NCBI RefSeq assembly: GCF_017565745.1
Contig: NZ_JAGDYM010000015.1
Span: 1 to 64,000, forward strand
Reading direction: 5' to 3'
Source of the DNA: Leucobacter weissii
GTDB lineage: Bacteria; Actinomycetota; Actinomycetes; Actinomycetales; Microbacteriaceae
Length of the DNA stretch: 64,000 nucleotides
In this document: one piece after another, positions 22,779-31,972 of the stretch
Layout of the letters: each line of letters opens with the position of its first letter
Numbering within the stretch: position 1 is the stretch's first letter
Made by a program: the position numbers and the translations under genes
The notes under the pieces: model-generated
The model's input: only the letters and a program-made list of their open reading frames with translations
The model's database searches: none
What the model was told of the DNA's origin: nothing

Positions 22779-25514
22779 GTGGCCGTGAACACAGAGGATC
22801 CGTACGCCCCCGACAGCGACGACATCGACCCGGACGAAACGGCCGAGTGGGTGGAGTCCCTCGACGCCGTCGTCGGGGGGCGCGGCGCCGCCCGCGGGCG
22901 CGAGATCATGACGAGCCTGCTGGCCAGAAGCCGACAGCTGCATCTGAACGTCCCGCAGATCCCCACCACGGACTACGTCAACACGATCGCCTCGGCCGAT
23001 GAGCCGGAGTTCCCCGGCGACGAGGACATCGAGCGCCGCTACCGCTCCTGGATCCGCTGGAACGCCGCCGTCACCGTGCACCGCTCGCAGCGTCCCGGCA
23101 TCGGCGTCGGCGGCCACATCTCCACCTACGCCTCGGCCGCCTCGCTCTACGAGGTCGGCTTCAACCACTTCTTCCGCGGACAGGACCACGTCGGCGGCGG
23201 GGACCAGATCTTCATCCAGGGGCATGCCTCCCCCGGCGTCTACGCCAGGGCCTTCCTCGAGGGTCGCCTCAGCGCCGATCAGCTCGACGGCTTCCGCCAG
23301 GAGAAGTCGCACGCCGGCGGCGGGCTGCCGAGCTACCCCCACCCGCGCCTGCTGCCCGACTTCTGGCAGTTCCCGACGGTGTCGATGGGGCTCGGCCCGA
23401 TCAACGCCATCTACCAGGCTCAGGTCAACAAGTACCTCACCAACCGCGGCATCAAGGACGCCTCCGATCAGCATGTCTGGGCGTTCCTCGGCGACGGCGA
23501 GATGGACGAGGTCGAGAGCCGCGGACAGCTGCAGGTCGCCGCCAACGAGGGCCTCGACAACCTCACCTTCGTCGTCAACTGCAACCTGCAGCGGCTCGAC
23601 GGCCCGGTGCGCGGCAACGGCAAGATCATCCAGGAGCTCGAGAGCTTCTTCCGCGGCGCGGGCTGGAACGTCATCAAGGTCATCTGGGGCCGCGACTGGG
23701 ACGAGCTGCTGAACCGCGACGTCGACGGCGCGCTGCTGAACCTGATGAACGTCACGCCGGACGGCGACTACCAGACCTACAAGGCCGAGGACGGCGCGTA
23801 TGTGCGCGAGCACTTCTTCGGACGCGACGAGCGGGCGCTGCGCCTCGTCGAGGACTACAGCGACGAGCAGGTCTGGAACCTGCGCCGCGGGGGTCACGAC
23901 TACCGCAAGGTCTACGCCGCGTTCAAGGCGGCGACCGAGCACAAGGGGCGCCCCACGGTCATCCTGGCGAAGACCATCAAGGGCTACGGTCTCGGCTCTC
24001 ACTTCGAGGGGCGCAACGCGACGCACCAGATGAAGAAGATGACGCTCGACGATCTCAAGCAGTTCCGCGACACCATGCGGATCCCGATCTCGGACGCCGA
24101 GCTCGAGGCGGACCCCTACCGCCCGCCCTACTACCACCCGGGCGAGCAGGACGAGGCGATCCAGTACATCCACGAGCGCCGCCGCGAGCTGGGCGGCTAC
24201 CTGCCGGAGCGGCGCACGACGCACGTCGACCTCGCGCTCCCCGAGGCGAAGAGCTACGGCATCGCGGCCAAGGGCAGCGGCACCCAGGAGGCGGCGACGA
24301 CCATGGTGTTCGTCCGTCTGCTGAAGGACCTCATGCGCGACCAGGGCTTCGGTCCCCGGTTCGTCCCGATCATCCCGGACGAGGCGCGCACCTTCGGCAT
24401 GGACAGCTACTTCCCGACCTCGAAGATCTACAACCCCCACGGCCAGAACTACACCTCCGTCGACCGGGAGCTGCTGCTGGCGTACAAGGAGAGCCCGCAG
24501 GGCGTGCTGCTGCACGTCGGCATCAACGAGGCCGGAGCCGCTGCGGCGCTCACCGCCGTCGGCACCTCCTACTCGACGCACGGCGAACCACTGGTGCCGA
24601 TCTACATCTTCTACTCGATGTTCGGCTTCCAGCGCACGGGCGACGCGATCTGGGCGGCGGGCGATCAGATGGCCCGAGGCTTCATGATCGGCGCGACGGC
24701 GGGCCGCACCACCCTCACCGGGGAGGGCCTGCAGCACGCGGACGGCCATTCTCTCGTGCTCTCCAACACGAATCCCGCGGTCGTCTCCTACGACCCCGCA
24801 TACGGCTACGAGCTGGGCCACATCGTGCGAAGCGGGCTGGAGCGCATGTACGGGGGGTCGCACCCCGATCCGAACGTGCTCTACTACCTCACCGTCTACA
24901 ACGAGCCGATCATCCATCCCGCCGAGCCCGAGGGCGTCGACGCGGACGGCATCGTCCGCGGCATCCACAGGGTCGCCGAAGCCCCGGATCTCGGGGCCGA
25001 GGCGCCTCGCGCGAGTCTGCTCGCCTCGGGTGTGGCGGTGCCCTGGACGCTCGAGGCGCAGCGCCTGCTCGCCGAGCACTGGGGGGTCGCCGCGGAGGTG
25101 TGGAGCGTCACATCGTGGAGCGAACTGCGCCGGGACGGCGTCGCCGCCGAACGGCACAACTTCCTCCATCCCGAGGCCGAGCGGCGCGTGCCCTACCTGA
25201 CCGAGAAGCTGGCCGAGGGCGAGGGCCCGGTGGTCGCCGTCAGCGACTGGGCGACGGACGTGCCCGATCAGATCCGGCAGTTCGTGCCTCGCCCCTACGC
25301 CGTGCTCGGCGCCGACGGATTCGGCTTCAGCGACACGCGCGCGGCGGCCCGGCGCTACTTCGGGATCGACCGCGAGTCGCTCGTCGTGCGCGTGCTGCAG
25401 CAGCTGGCGGCCGAGGGCCGCGTGAGCCCGTCGGCGCCCCTGCAGGCCGCCGAGCGGTATCGCCTGAGGGATGTGAACGCGGGAACCACGGGCGGCGCCG
25501 GTGGCGACGCCTGA
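22779..25514 (+). CDS. aceE: pyruvate dehydrogenase E1 component, homodimeric
   Basis: AceE decarboxylates pyruvate with thiamine diphosphate and passes the acetyl group to the E2 lipoyl domain. The thiamine-binding region is [14 protein letters not shown] with NCN about 30 residues later. The N-terminal half has [29 protein letters not shown] words ([18 protein letters not shown]) typical of Ace[12 protein letters not shown]-type and [14 protein letters not shown] segments confirm the homodimeric family. Length is 911 residues, as usual. The GTG at 22779 has GAAGGAGC upstream. The stop overlaps the start of fasR by 14 bases, so acetyl-CoA supply and the fatty-acid regulator are on one transcript. 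Confidence 0.96.
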   Translation: MAVNTEDPYAPDSDDIDPDETAEWVESLDAVVGGRGAARGREIMTSLLARSRQLHLNVPQIPTTDYVNTIASADEPEFPGDEDIERRYRSWIRWNAAVTVHRSQRPGIGVGGHISTYASAASLYEVGFNHFFRGQDHVGGGDQIFIQGHASPGVYARAFLEGRLSADQLDGFRQEKSHAGGGLPSYPHPRLLPDFWQFPTVSMGLGPINAIYQAQVNKYLTNRGIKDASDQHVWAFLGDGEMDEVESRGQLQVAANEGLDNLTFVVNCNLQRLDGPVRGNGKIIQELESFFRGAGWNVIKVIWGRDWDELLNRDVDGALLNLMNVTPDGDYQTYKAEDGAYVREHFFGRDERALRLVEDYSDEQVWNLRRGGHDYRKVYAAFKAATEHKGRPTVILAKTIKGYGLGSHFEGRNATHQMKKMTLDDLKQFRDTMRIPISDAELEADPYRPPYYHPGEQDEAIQYIHERRRELGGYLPERRTTHVDLALPEAKSYGIAAKGSGTQEAATTMVFVRLLKDLMRDQGFGPRFVPIIPDEARTFGMDSYFPTSKIYNPHGQNYTSVDRELLLAYKESPQGVLLHVGINEAGAAAALTAVGTSYSTHGEPLVPIYIFYSMFGFQRTGDAIWAAGDQMARGFMIGATAGRTTLTGEGLQHADGHSLVLSNTNPAVVSYDPAYGYELGHIVRSGLERMYGGSHPDPNVLYYLTVYNEPIIHPAEPEGVDADGIVRGIHRVAEAPDLGAEAPRASLLASGVAVPWTLEAQRLLAEHWGVAAEVWSVTSWSELRRDGVAAERHNFLHPEAERRVPYLTEKLAEGEGPVVAVSDWATDVPDQIRQFVPRPYAVLGADGFGFSDTRAAARRYFGIDRESLVVRVLQQLAAEGRVSPSAPLQAAERYRLRDVNAGTTGGAGGDA

Positions 25515-26727
25515 CGCGCCCGGAGCCGACGCCGTCGCGTCGAAGGAGCGCGAGCTCGCCTGGCTGAAGACCATCACGGGCGAGCTCGCCACGCAGACGA
25601 TCGCGCAGCTGGAGGAGACGCTGCCGTGGTACGGCGACATGCCGCCCGGGCGTCGGAGCGCGGTGGGACTGGTCGCCCAGACCGGAATCGGATCCTTCAT
25701 CCAGTGGTACGAGGATCCCAGTTCGACGCCCTGGATCGCCTCGGACGTCTTCAGCTCGGCGCCGCGGGAGCTGCTCCGCTCGGTCAGCCTGTCGGAGACC
25801 CTCCAGTTGATCAGGGTCGTGGTCTCCGTCGTCGAGGATCGGGTCGCCCCGCGCAGCGAGGCCCTGCGCGAGGCGGTGCTCCACTACTCGCGGGACGTCG
25901 CCTTCGCGGCGGCCGACGTCTACGCGCGCGCAGCCGAGGCCCGCGGTCTCTGGGATGCGAGGCTCGAGGCGCTGGTCGTCGATTCGATCCTCACCGGCGA
26001 GAGCGACACCGAGCTGCCCAGCCGGATCGCCGCACTCGGCTGGCACGGCACCGGAGAGGCTGCGGTGCTCGTCGGAGCGTCGGAGCGCTCCGTCGACGTG
26101 GACCAGATCCGCCGCACGGCGAGGCACAGCGGAGCAGATGTGCTCGTCGGTCTGCAGGGCACGCGCCTCGTGCTCGTGCTCGGACGCATGGAGCTCGAGG
26201 CGAAGGAACCGGGCGGTGGCGTCCCGGAGCCCGCGCCGTTCGCTCAGATCGCCGCGCAACTGGTCGACCATTTCTCGAACGGCCCGCTCGTGCTCGGCCC
26301 GACCGTGGAGAATCTGGTGGAGGCCTCGCGCAGCGCGCGGGCGGCCCTGGCCGGCATCGCCGTCGCGGCGGCCTGGCGCGGCAGCGCGAGACCGGTCGAG
26401 GCGGATGACCTGCTGCCCGAGCGCGCGCTCGTCGGCGACGGTCTCGCCAGGCGGACGCTGATCGAGCAGATCTACGAGCCGCTCGGCCGGCACTCCGAGG
26501 AGCTGCGGGAGACGCTGTGGTGCTACCTGGACAACGGCCGGTCGCTCGAGGCCACCGCCCGTGAGCTGTTCGTCCACCCCAACACCGTGCGCTACCGTCT
26601 GAAAAAGGTCAGCGAGATCATCGGCTGGAATGCGACGGGCGCCCGTGAGGCGCTGATCCTGCAATCGGCGCTCATCGTGGGCTCCATAGCCGAGCGCGGT
26701 AGGCGGCGACCGAGCCAGAAGGACTGA
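25501..26727 (+). CDS. fasR: FasR-type PucR-family regulator of fatty-acid synthesis
   Basis: This regulator is expected to activate the fabD-fabH-acpP-fabF operon just downstream, as FasR does in Streptomyces. The N-terminal 100 residues match the FasR type ([26 protein letters not shown], words shortened). The middle has a GGDEF-like diverged ligand region. The C-terminal helix-turn-helix is PucR-like, with [21 protein letters not shown]. The 408-residue length is usual. The GTG start lies inside the aceE 3' end, so translation is probably coupled. Placement directly before fabD is conserved in actinobacteria. Confidence 0.85.
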   Translation: MATPDAPGADAVASKERELAWLKTITGELATQTIAQLEETLPWYGDMPPGRRSAVGLVAQTGIGSFIQWYEDPSSTPWIASDVFSSAPRELLRSVSLSETLQLIRVVVSVVEDRVAPRSEALREAVLHYSRDVAFAAADVYARAAEARGLWDARLEALVVDSILTGESDTELPSRIAALGWHGTGEAAVLVGASERSVDVDQIRRTARHSGADVLVGLQGTRLVLVLGRMELEAKEPGGGVPEPAPFAQIAAQLVDHFSNGPLVLGPTVENLVEASRSARAALAGIAVAAAWRGSARPVEADDLLPERALVGDGLARRTLIEQIYEPLGRHSEELRETLWCYLDNGRSLEATARELFVHPNTVRYRLKKVSEIIGWNATGAREALILQSALIVGSIAERGRRRPSQKD

Positions 26728-26748
26728 CCGCATGGATGATCTCCACAA

Positions 26749-26765
26749 AGAAATCCCTGATTTCT
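26749..26765. promoter_or_regulatory. 7-bp inverted repeat upstream of fabD
   Basis: AGAAATC-cct-GATTTCT is a perfect palindrome in the 87-base gap between fasR and the preferred fabD start. Its A/T-rich core stands out in this GC-rich DNA. A FasR operator is a reasonable guess from position alone. Confidence 0.4.
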
Positions 26766-26814
26766 GGGTGAGTGTATGCAAGCCTTTCCGCCGTCATCTG
26801 AGAAACTGTATGTC

Positions 26815-27735
26815 GTGATTGTGATCTCCTGCCCCGGACAGGGCTCCCAGACACCCGGTTTCCTGAGTGAATGGCTCGAACTCCCCGCTGCGCGCGAGTT
26901 CCTCGGCGAAGCCTCGGAGCGCGCCGGCGTCGACCTCATCTCCCACGGCACCGAGAGCGACGCAGAGACCATCCGCGACACGCGACTCGCTCAGCCGTTG
27001 ATCGTCGCCGCGAGTCTGCTCGCCTGGCGCGCACTCGGAGAGCGCACCTCCCTCGACGGCGTCGGCGTCGCCGGGCACTCCGTCGGCGAGTTCGCGGCGG
27101 CCTCGGCGGCCGGAGTGCTCGCCGAGACGGATGCGCTGGAACTGGTCGGCGTGCGCGGACGCGCGATGGCAGACGCAGCGACGCGCGAGGAGACCGGCAT
27201 GAGCGCCGTCGTCGGCGGCGTCGAGGCCGACGTCCTCGAGCGCATCGCGGCGCACGGCCTCACCGCCGCCAATCGGAACGGCGGCGGCCAGATCGTCGCG
27301 GCAGGTCCGCTGGACGCGCTTCGGGCGCTCGCCGAGGACGCTCCGCGCGGCGCTCGCGTGATCCAGCTCCAGGTGGCCGGTGCCTTCCACACCCCGTACA
27401 TGGCGAGCGCGGTGCCCGTCCTCGCCGAGGCGGCCCGCGGCGTGTCCGTTTCGGATCCGAGCCGGCCTCTCTGGACCAACGCCGACGGGTCGCTCCTGGA
27501 CAGCGGAGCCCGCACCCTCGATCTCCTCGTAGCCCAGATCGCCAACCCCGTGCGCTGGGACGCCTGCATGTCGAGCTTCCTGGAGGCCGGCATCTCCGGA
27601 CTGATCGAGCTGACCCCCGCCGGCGCGCTCGTCGGCATCGCCAAGCGCGCGCTCAGAGGCGTGCCAGCGGTTGCGGTCAGGACCCCGGAGGATCTCGATG
27701 CCGCCGTCGAGCTCATCTCCTCGGCCGGCGAGTAG
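26815..27735 (+). CDS. fabD: malonyl-CoA:ACP transacylase
   Basis: FabD loads malonyl groups onto acyl carrier protein for fatty-acid elongation. CPGQGSQTPGF at the N-terminus, the nucleophile elbow GHSVGEF (GHSxG) and the His in AFHTPYM are present. The start is uncertain. GTG 26815 gives MIVISCPGQGSQ, which matches the family, but no good ribosome binding site precedes it; ATG 26776 and GTG 26821 are alternatives. The length is 306 residues from 26815. It is the first gene of fabD-fabH-acpP-fabF. Confidence 0.92.
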   Translation: MIVISCPGQGSQTPGFLSEWLELPAAREFLGEASERAGVDLISHGTESDAETIRDTRLAQPLIVAASLLAWRALGERTSLDGVGVAGHSVGEFAAASAAGVLAETDALELVGVRGRAMADAATREETGMSAVVGGVEADVLERIAAHGLTAANRNGGGQIVAAGPLDALRALAEDAPRGARVIQLQVAGAFHTPYMASAVPVLAEAARGVSVSDPSRPLWTNADGSLLDSGARTLDLLVAQIANPVRWDACMSSFLEAGISGLIELTPAGALVGIAKRALRGVPAVAVRTPEDLDAAVELISSAGE

Positions 27736-27766
27736 ACCTGCAGCGGAACGTCGGAAGGAAGTACGG

Positions 27767-28771
27767 ATGGCAACTCTGGTTCAGCAAACGGGTCCCGCGC
27801 ACACCCGGATCCTCGGGATCGGCGCCGCGCGGGGCGATCTCGACGTGCCGAACGAGGAACTGGTCGGCCCCATCGACTCCTCCGACGAATGGATCCGTCA
27901 ACGGACCGGGATCGTTCAGCGGCGCCGGGCGAGCGCGGAGATCCTCGCGGTCGACCTGGCGGTGGCAGCCGGCGACGAGGCCATCGTGCGCAGCGGGCTC
28001 GATCGCTCGGACATCGACGGCGTGATCATCTCGACCATCTCCAACGTCGCCGTCACGCCCTCGATGGCGTCGCTCGCCGCCCACCGGCTCGGCGTCACCC
28101 CCGCAGCAGCATTCGACATCTCGGCGGCCTGCGCCGGCTACGTCTACGGCGTCGCCCAGGCCGACGCCCTGGTGCGCTCGGGCATCTGCCGCAACGTCGT
28201 GGTCATCGGCGCCGAGAAGCTCTCGGATCTGGTCGATCCGACGGATCGCAGCATCTCCTTCCTGCTCGGCGACGGCGCGGGCGCCGTCGTGGTCGGCGCG
28301 AGCGATCACCCGGGCATCGGCCCCACCGTGTGGGGCTCTGACGGCGAGAAGTGGGACACGATCAGGATGACCACCTCGTTCGAGGAGTACCGGAGGAATC
28401 CGGGCGAGGTTCCCTGGCCGACCCTGCGCCAGGACGGCCAGACCGTCTTCCGCTGGGCCGTCTGGGAGATGGCGAAGGTCGCCCGCCGCACCCTCGAGGC
28501 TTCGGGCCTCGAGCCCTCCGACCTCGCCGCGTTCATCCCGCACCAGGCGAACATGCGGATCATCGACGAGTTCGCGAAGCAGCTCAAGCTGCCCGACACC
28601 GTCGCCGTGGCCCGCGACATCGAGCTGCAGGGCAACACCTCCGCCGCCTCGGTCCCCCTCGCCATGCACGCCCTGCTCGAGGAGCGCCCGGAGCTCTCAG
28701 GGGGTCTCGCGCTCACCATCGGCTTCGGCGCGGGGCTCGTCTACGGGGCTCAGGTCGTCGAATTGCCCTAG
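27767..28771 (+). CDS. fabH: 3-oxoacyl-ACP synthase III
   Basis: FabH condenses acyl-CoA with malonyl-ACP to start each fatty-acid chain. The catalytic triad is visible: Cys122 in DISAACAGYVYG, His in FIPHQANMRII, and Asn in LQGNTSAASVP. The sequence SSDEWIRQRTGI is typical of the family. The start ATG 27767 has GGAAGGAAG 6 bases upstream, which excludes the longer upstream frame. The length is 334 residues. It lies 31 bases after fabD. In actinobacteria this enzyme often prefers branched primers. Confidence 0.94.
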   Translation: MATLVQQTGPAHTRILGIGAARGDLDVPNEELVGPIDSSDEWIRQRTGIVQRRRASAEILAVDLAVAAGDEAIVRSGLDRSDIDGVIISTISNVAVTPSMASLAAHRLGVTPAAAFDISAACAGYVYGVAQADALVRSGICRNVVVIGAEKLSDLVDPTDRSISFLLGDGAGAVVVGASDHPGIGPTVWGSDGEKWDTIRMTTSFEEYRRNPGEVPWPTLRQDGQTVFRWAVWEMAKVARRTLEASGLEPSDLAAFIPHQANMRIIDEFAKQLKLPDTVAVARDIELQGNTSAASVPLAMHALLEERPELSGGLALTIGFGAGLVYGAQVVELP

Positions 28772-28845
28772 GCTGAATAGGCGCTGCGGCACGGCGCGCA
28801 GCACGTCTTCCGAATCATCCAGTCACCACACACAAGGAGAAGAAC

Positions 28846-29094
28846 ATGGCACACAGCAACGAAGAGATCCTGGCAGGCCTCGCCGAGCTCATCAACGACG
28901 AGACCGGCATCGCGGCGGACGTCGTCGCACTCGAGAAGTCCTTCACCGACGACCTCGACATCGACTCGATCTCGATGATGACCATCGTCGTCAACGCCGA
29001 GGAGAAGTTCGACGTGAAGATCCCCGACGAGGAGGTCAAGAACCTCAAGACCGTCGGCGACGCAGTCAGCTTCATCGCCGGCGCCCAGGCCTGA
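28846..29094 (+). CDS. acpP: acyl carrier protein
   Basis: AcpP carries growing acyl chains on a phosphopantetheine arm attached to Ser41 in DDLDIDSIS. Its 82 residues are mostly acidic and helical, as in all AcpP. The DxDS motif is slightly atypical after the serine (DSISMM rather than DSLDMV), a form seen in actinobacteria. CACAAGGAGAAGAAC provides the binding site. It sits between fabH and fabF. Confidence 0.95.
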   Translation: MAHSNEEILAGLAELINDETGIAADVVALEKSFTDDLDIDSISMMTIVVNAEEKFDVKIPDEEVKNLKTVGDAVSFIAGAQA

Positions 29095-29194
29095 GACCCG
29101 TCCGGGGAGGGGCGGGCCGCACAGGCCCACCCCGGCCTCCCCGCCGGCGCGCCGGCCTCCGTTCGTCCAACCCGCACACCATTCGAGGCACACC

Positions 29195-30433
29195 ATGAGC
29201 AAGAAGATCGTCATCACCGGCATCGGTGCGAGCAGCCCGATCGGCGGCACCGCCCCGGAGAGCTGGGAGGCCCTCCTCGCAGGCGAGAGCGGCGTTCGCA
29301 CGCTCGACAACGACTGGGCCGAGCAGTACGGGCTGGCCGTGAACTTCGCGGGGCAGGCGAAGGTGAGCCCCACCGAGGTGCTCGAGCGACCCGTCGCCAA
29401 GCGGCTCGATCCGTCGAGTCAGTTCGCGCTGGTCGCCGCGCTCGAGGCCTTCGCCGATGCGGGCAGCCCGGAAATCGCCTCCGAGCGCCTCGGCGTGGAC
29501 TGGGCGACCGGCATCGGGGGCCTCTGGTCGCTCCTCGACGCCTGGGACACGCTCCGGGAGAAGGGTCCGCGACGGGTCATGCCGCTCACGGTGCCGATGC
29601 TGATGCCGAACGCTCCGGCTGCGGCGATCTCCATGCAGCTCGAGGCCCGCGCATTCGCCCGCACGGTGGCCTCCGCCTGCGCCTCCAGCACGGAGTCCCT
29701 GATCAACGCGTACGAGCATCTGCAGCTCGGACTCGCCGACGTGATCATCGCGGGAGGTTCGGAGGCGGCGATCCACCCCATCACCCTGGCGGCCTTCAAC
29801 TCGGCGCAGGCGCTGTCGAAACGCGTCGACTCGCCCGAGACCGCCTCGAGGCCCTACGACATCGGCCGAGACGGCTTCGTCATGGGCGAGGGCGCCGCCG
29901 CCCTCGTCATCGAGACCGAGGAGCACGCCCTGGCCCGCGGCGCCCGCATCTACGCCGAGCTGGCGGGAGGCGGAGTGACCGCCGACTCGTACCACATCAC
30001 CGCGAACGACCCCGAGGGCACGGGCGCGGCGCGCGCCGTGGAGCTCGCGCTGGCCCAGGCCGGGGCCACGGCCGACGAGGTCACCCACGTCAACGCCCAC
30101 GCCACTTCCACGCCCGTCGGCGATCCCAACGAGTACGTCGCCCTGCACCAGATATTCGGAGACCGCACCGACTCGATCCCCGTCTCCGCGACGAAGGCGG
30201 CCACCGGCCACCTGCTCGGGGGCACCGGCGCACTCGAAGCGCTCTTCACCGCGCTCGCGGTGAAGCACCGCGTCGCCCCCCCGACCATCAACCTCGTCGA
30301 ACAGGATCCGGAGATCCCGCTCTCCGTCTCGGCCGAGCCCCGCCCCCTCGGCGACGGCCCTCAGCTGGCCATCTCGAACTCGTTCGGGTTCGGGGGGCAT
30401 AATGCCGTGGTCGCTATTCGCTCCCACGACTGA
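29195..30433 (+). CDS. fabF: 3-oxoacyl-ACP synthase II
   Basis: FabF elongates acyl-ACP by condensation with malonyl-ACP. The nucleophile is Cys162 in ASACASSTESL; the two active-site histidines are in NAHATSTPVGD and KAATGHLLGGTGALE. The KS fold start KKIVITGIGASSPIGG is typical. The length is 412 residues. A 100-base gap after acpP contains a GC-rich stem but no promoter that I can see. It ends 17 bases from the convergent DUF3145 gene. Confidence 0.95.
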   Translation: MSKKIVITGIGASSPIGGTAPESWEALLAGESGVRTLDNDWAEQYGLAVNFAGQAKVSPTEVLERPVAKRLDPSSQFALVAALEAFADAGSPEIASERLGVDWATGIGGLWSLLDAWDTLREKGPRRVMPLTVPMLMPNAPAAAISMQLEARAFARTVASACASSTESLINAYEHLQLGLADVIIAGGSEAAIHPITLAAFNSAQALSKRVDSPETASRPYDIGRDGFVMGEGAAALVIETEEHALARGARIYAELAGGGVTADSYHITANDPEGTGAARAVELALAQAGATADEVTHVNAHATSTPVGDPNEYVALHQIFGDRTDSIPVSATKAATGHLLGGTGALEALFTALAVKHRVAPPTINLVEQDPEIPLSVSAEPRPLGDGPQLAISNSFGFGGHNAVVAIRSHD

Positions 30434-30450
30434 ACCGATTCCGCGCGTCC

Positions 30451-30981
30451 CTATCCCGCGTGGAGGCTCGGCACGGCGAAGATCGTCTCCTCGTCGCGAT
30501 CGGCCGTCCGGCGAAAGGGCTCGAGCTCTTCGTCCCAGGCCTCGCCGAGCCGCAGGCGCAGCTCCCGCGCCAGCCGGGCGCCGTCTCCCCCGGTGTTCGA
30601 GATGGCGGCGCGCACGGCCTCCTCGCCGATCAAGCCATTCCCCGCGGCGTCGGTCCGGAGATGGAAGACCCCGAGCCGCGGCGTGTGCATCCAGCGTCCC
30701 CCGTCGTCGTTCGCAGTGCGATCCTCGGTGATCTCGAAGCGCAATTCCTTCCACCCGAACAGCGAGGAGGCGATCTCGACCGCAGTGCCCGGGGGGCCGC
30801 TCCAACCGGTTTCGGCGCGAACCGTCCCCTCGACGAGCGGCTGCGGAGACCATCTGAGTTTCACCACGCCGCCGATCTCCCGGGCGAGCGCCCACTCCAG
30901 ATGGGAGGTCAGATCCCTCGGGCAGGAATGCACGAAAAACCACCCCGAGGCCTGCGCACGGGCTGCTATCTGCGTCATCAT
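30451..30981 (-). CDS. DUF3145 protein
   Basis: This 176-residue protein matches DUF3145, an actinobacterial family found next to fabF. Recognisable parts are GWFFVHSCPRDLTSHLEWA, WSPQPLVEGTVRAE and the C-terminal AWDEELEPFRRTADRDEE. Its biochemical role is unknown. It has no signal peptide or membrane segments. Two adjacent ATGs (30981 and 30978) follow GGAGGGAG, so the start is uncertain by one codon. It converges on fabF, and its conserved neighbourhood suggests a link to fatty-acid or envelope lipid metabolism. Confidence 0.85.
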   Translation of the reverse strand: MMTQIAARAQASGWFFVHSCPRDLTSHLEWALAREIGGVVKLRWSPQPLVEGTVRAETGWSGPPGTAVEIASSLFGWKELRFEITEDRTANDDGGRWMHTPRLGVFHLRTDAAGNGLIGEEAVRAAISNTGGDGARLARELRLRLGEAWDEELEPFRRTADRDEETIFAVPSLHAG

Positions 30982-31088
30982 GATCTCCCTCCCGGTTCGA
31001 AACGTCTTCCCCTACGTCGAACCGCCTATGGAGATCGACTCGATTCTGTCATGTTCCGTCACCATCGGCAATCGCGGCTTTCTCAGGG

Positions 31089-31094
31089 TACGGT
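31089..31094 (+). promoter_or_regulatory. -10 element of a leaderless promoter
   Basis: TACGGT fits TANNNT and ends six bases before the amidotransferase ATG (31101). Transcription would begin at or beside the start codon. Confidence 0.45.
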
Positions 31095-31100
31095 AGAGGG

Positions 31101-31877
31101 ATGAAGCCGTTTCTGCTGATCTCGACCCGCGATGACGCGGACGCAGCCGCAGAGGAGCACTCCGCGTACTGTCGGCTCACCGGCCTGCTTCCCGAGGATC
31201 TGGAGTGGCGCCGGATCGAGAGCGAGCCATTGGGCACGGTCGACTTCGATCGCTACAGCGGCATCATCCTGGCGGGCAGCCCCTTCACCGTGAGCGAGCC
31301 GGATGAGACCAAGTCGCACGATGAACTCCGCGTCGAACGGGAACTCGCGACTCTTCTCGATGAGGTCATCGACCGCGACTTCCCGTTCCTCGGCATCTGC
31401 TATGGAATCGGCACCATCGGCAGGCACCAAGGGGCGACGGTGGACCGGACGTTCGGAGAACCCTCTCAGGCCGCGCGGATCAGCCTCACCACGGAGGGGC
31501 TCTCCGATCCCCTCTTCGATCAGCTGCCGGCGGAGTTCGAGGCGTTCGTCGGGCACAAGGAGGCGATCGCCGAGGTTCCGCCCCACCTCGCGGTGCTGGC
31601 GTCCTCCCCCGGATGCCCCGTGCAGGCCTTTCGCGTGGGACGGAACGTCTACGCCACGCAGTTCCATCCCGAGCTCGATCCCGGCAGCATGTCCCAGCGC
31701 GTGCGCACCTATCGCGGGCACGGGTATTTCGACCCCGAGGAGATGGACGCGCTGATCGAGCGCGTCGAAGCGGCCGACGTGCGCGCCTCGCACCTGGTGC
31801 TCGCACGCTTCATCGAGCAGTACATCTCGTCGGTTTCCGTGCTCTTCTCGGGCGCTCCGCAGCGCGTGCGGGCCTGA
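31101..31877 (+). CDS. class I glutamine amidotransferase-like protein
   Basis: This is predicted to hydrolyse glutamine or a related gamma-glutamyl compound. The triad is present: Cys100 in LGICYGIG, His189 and Glu191 in QFHPELD. It matches stand-alone GMP-synthase-like amidotransferases (about 240-260 residues) rather than GuaA, since no synthetase domain follows. The N-terminal 30 residues contain an acidic stretch (RDDADAAAEEH). A leaderless promoter is likely. The partner or substrate is not shown by the neighbours; such proteins can be peptidases of gamma-glutamyl intermediates. Confidence 0.85.
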   Translation: MKPFLLISTRDDADAAAEEHSAYCRLTGLLPEDLEWRRIESEPLGTVDFDRYSGIILAGSPFTVSEPDETKSHDELRVERELATLLDEVIDRDFPFLGICYGIGTIGRHQGATVDRTFGEPSQAARISLTTEGLSDPLFDQLPAEFEAFVGHKEAIAEVPPHLAVLASSPGCPVQAFRVGRNVYATQFHPELDPGSMSQRVRTYRGHGYFDPEEMDALIERVEAADVRASHLVLARFIEQYISSVSVLFSGAPQRVRA

Positions 31878-31972
31878 CCATCCGCGCATAACGGCGATCG
31901 GGCCCGCGGCCGCGAGATCGTCCATCGTCTCGCCGCCACGGGCCCGCTCGTGCCGCGTCTCGGATCGAGCCG

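Noticed and set aside
22758-25700. A 980-codon minus frame opposite aceE
   Set aside because: It is an antisense shadow of aceE with no start context or domains.
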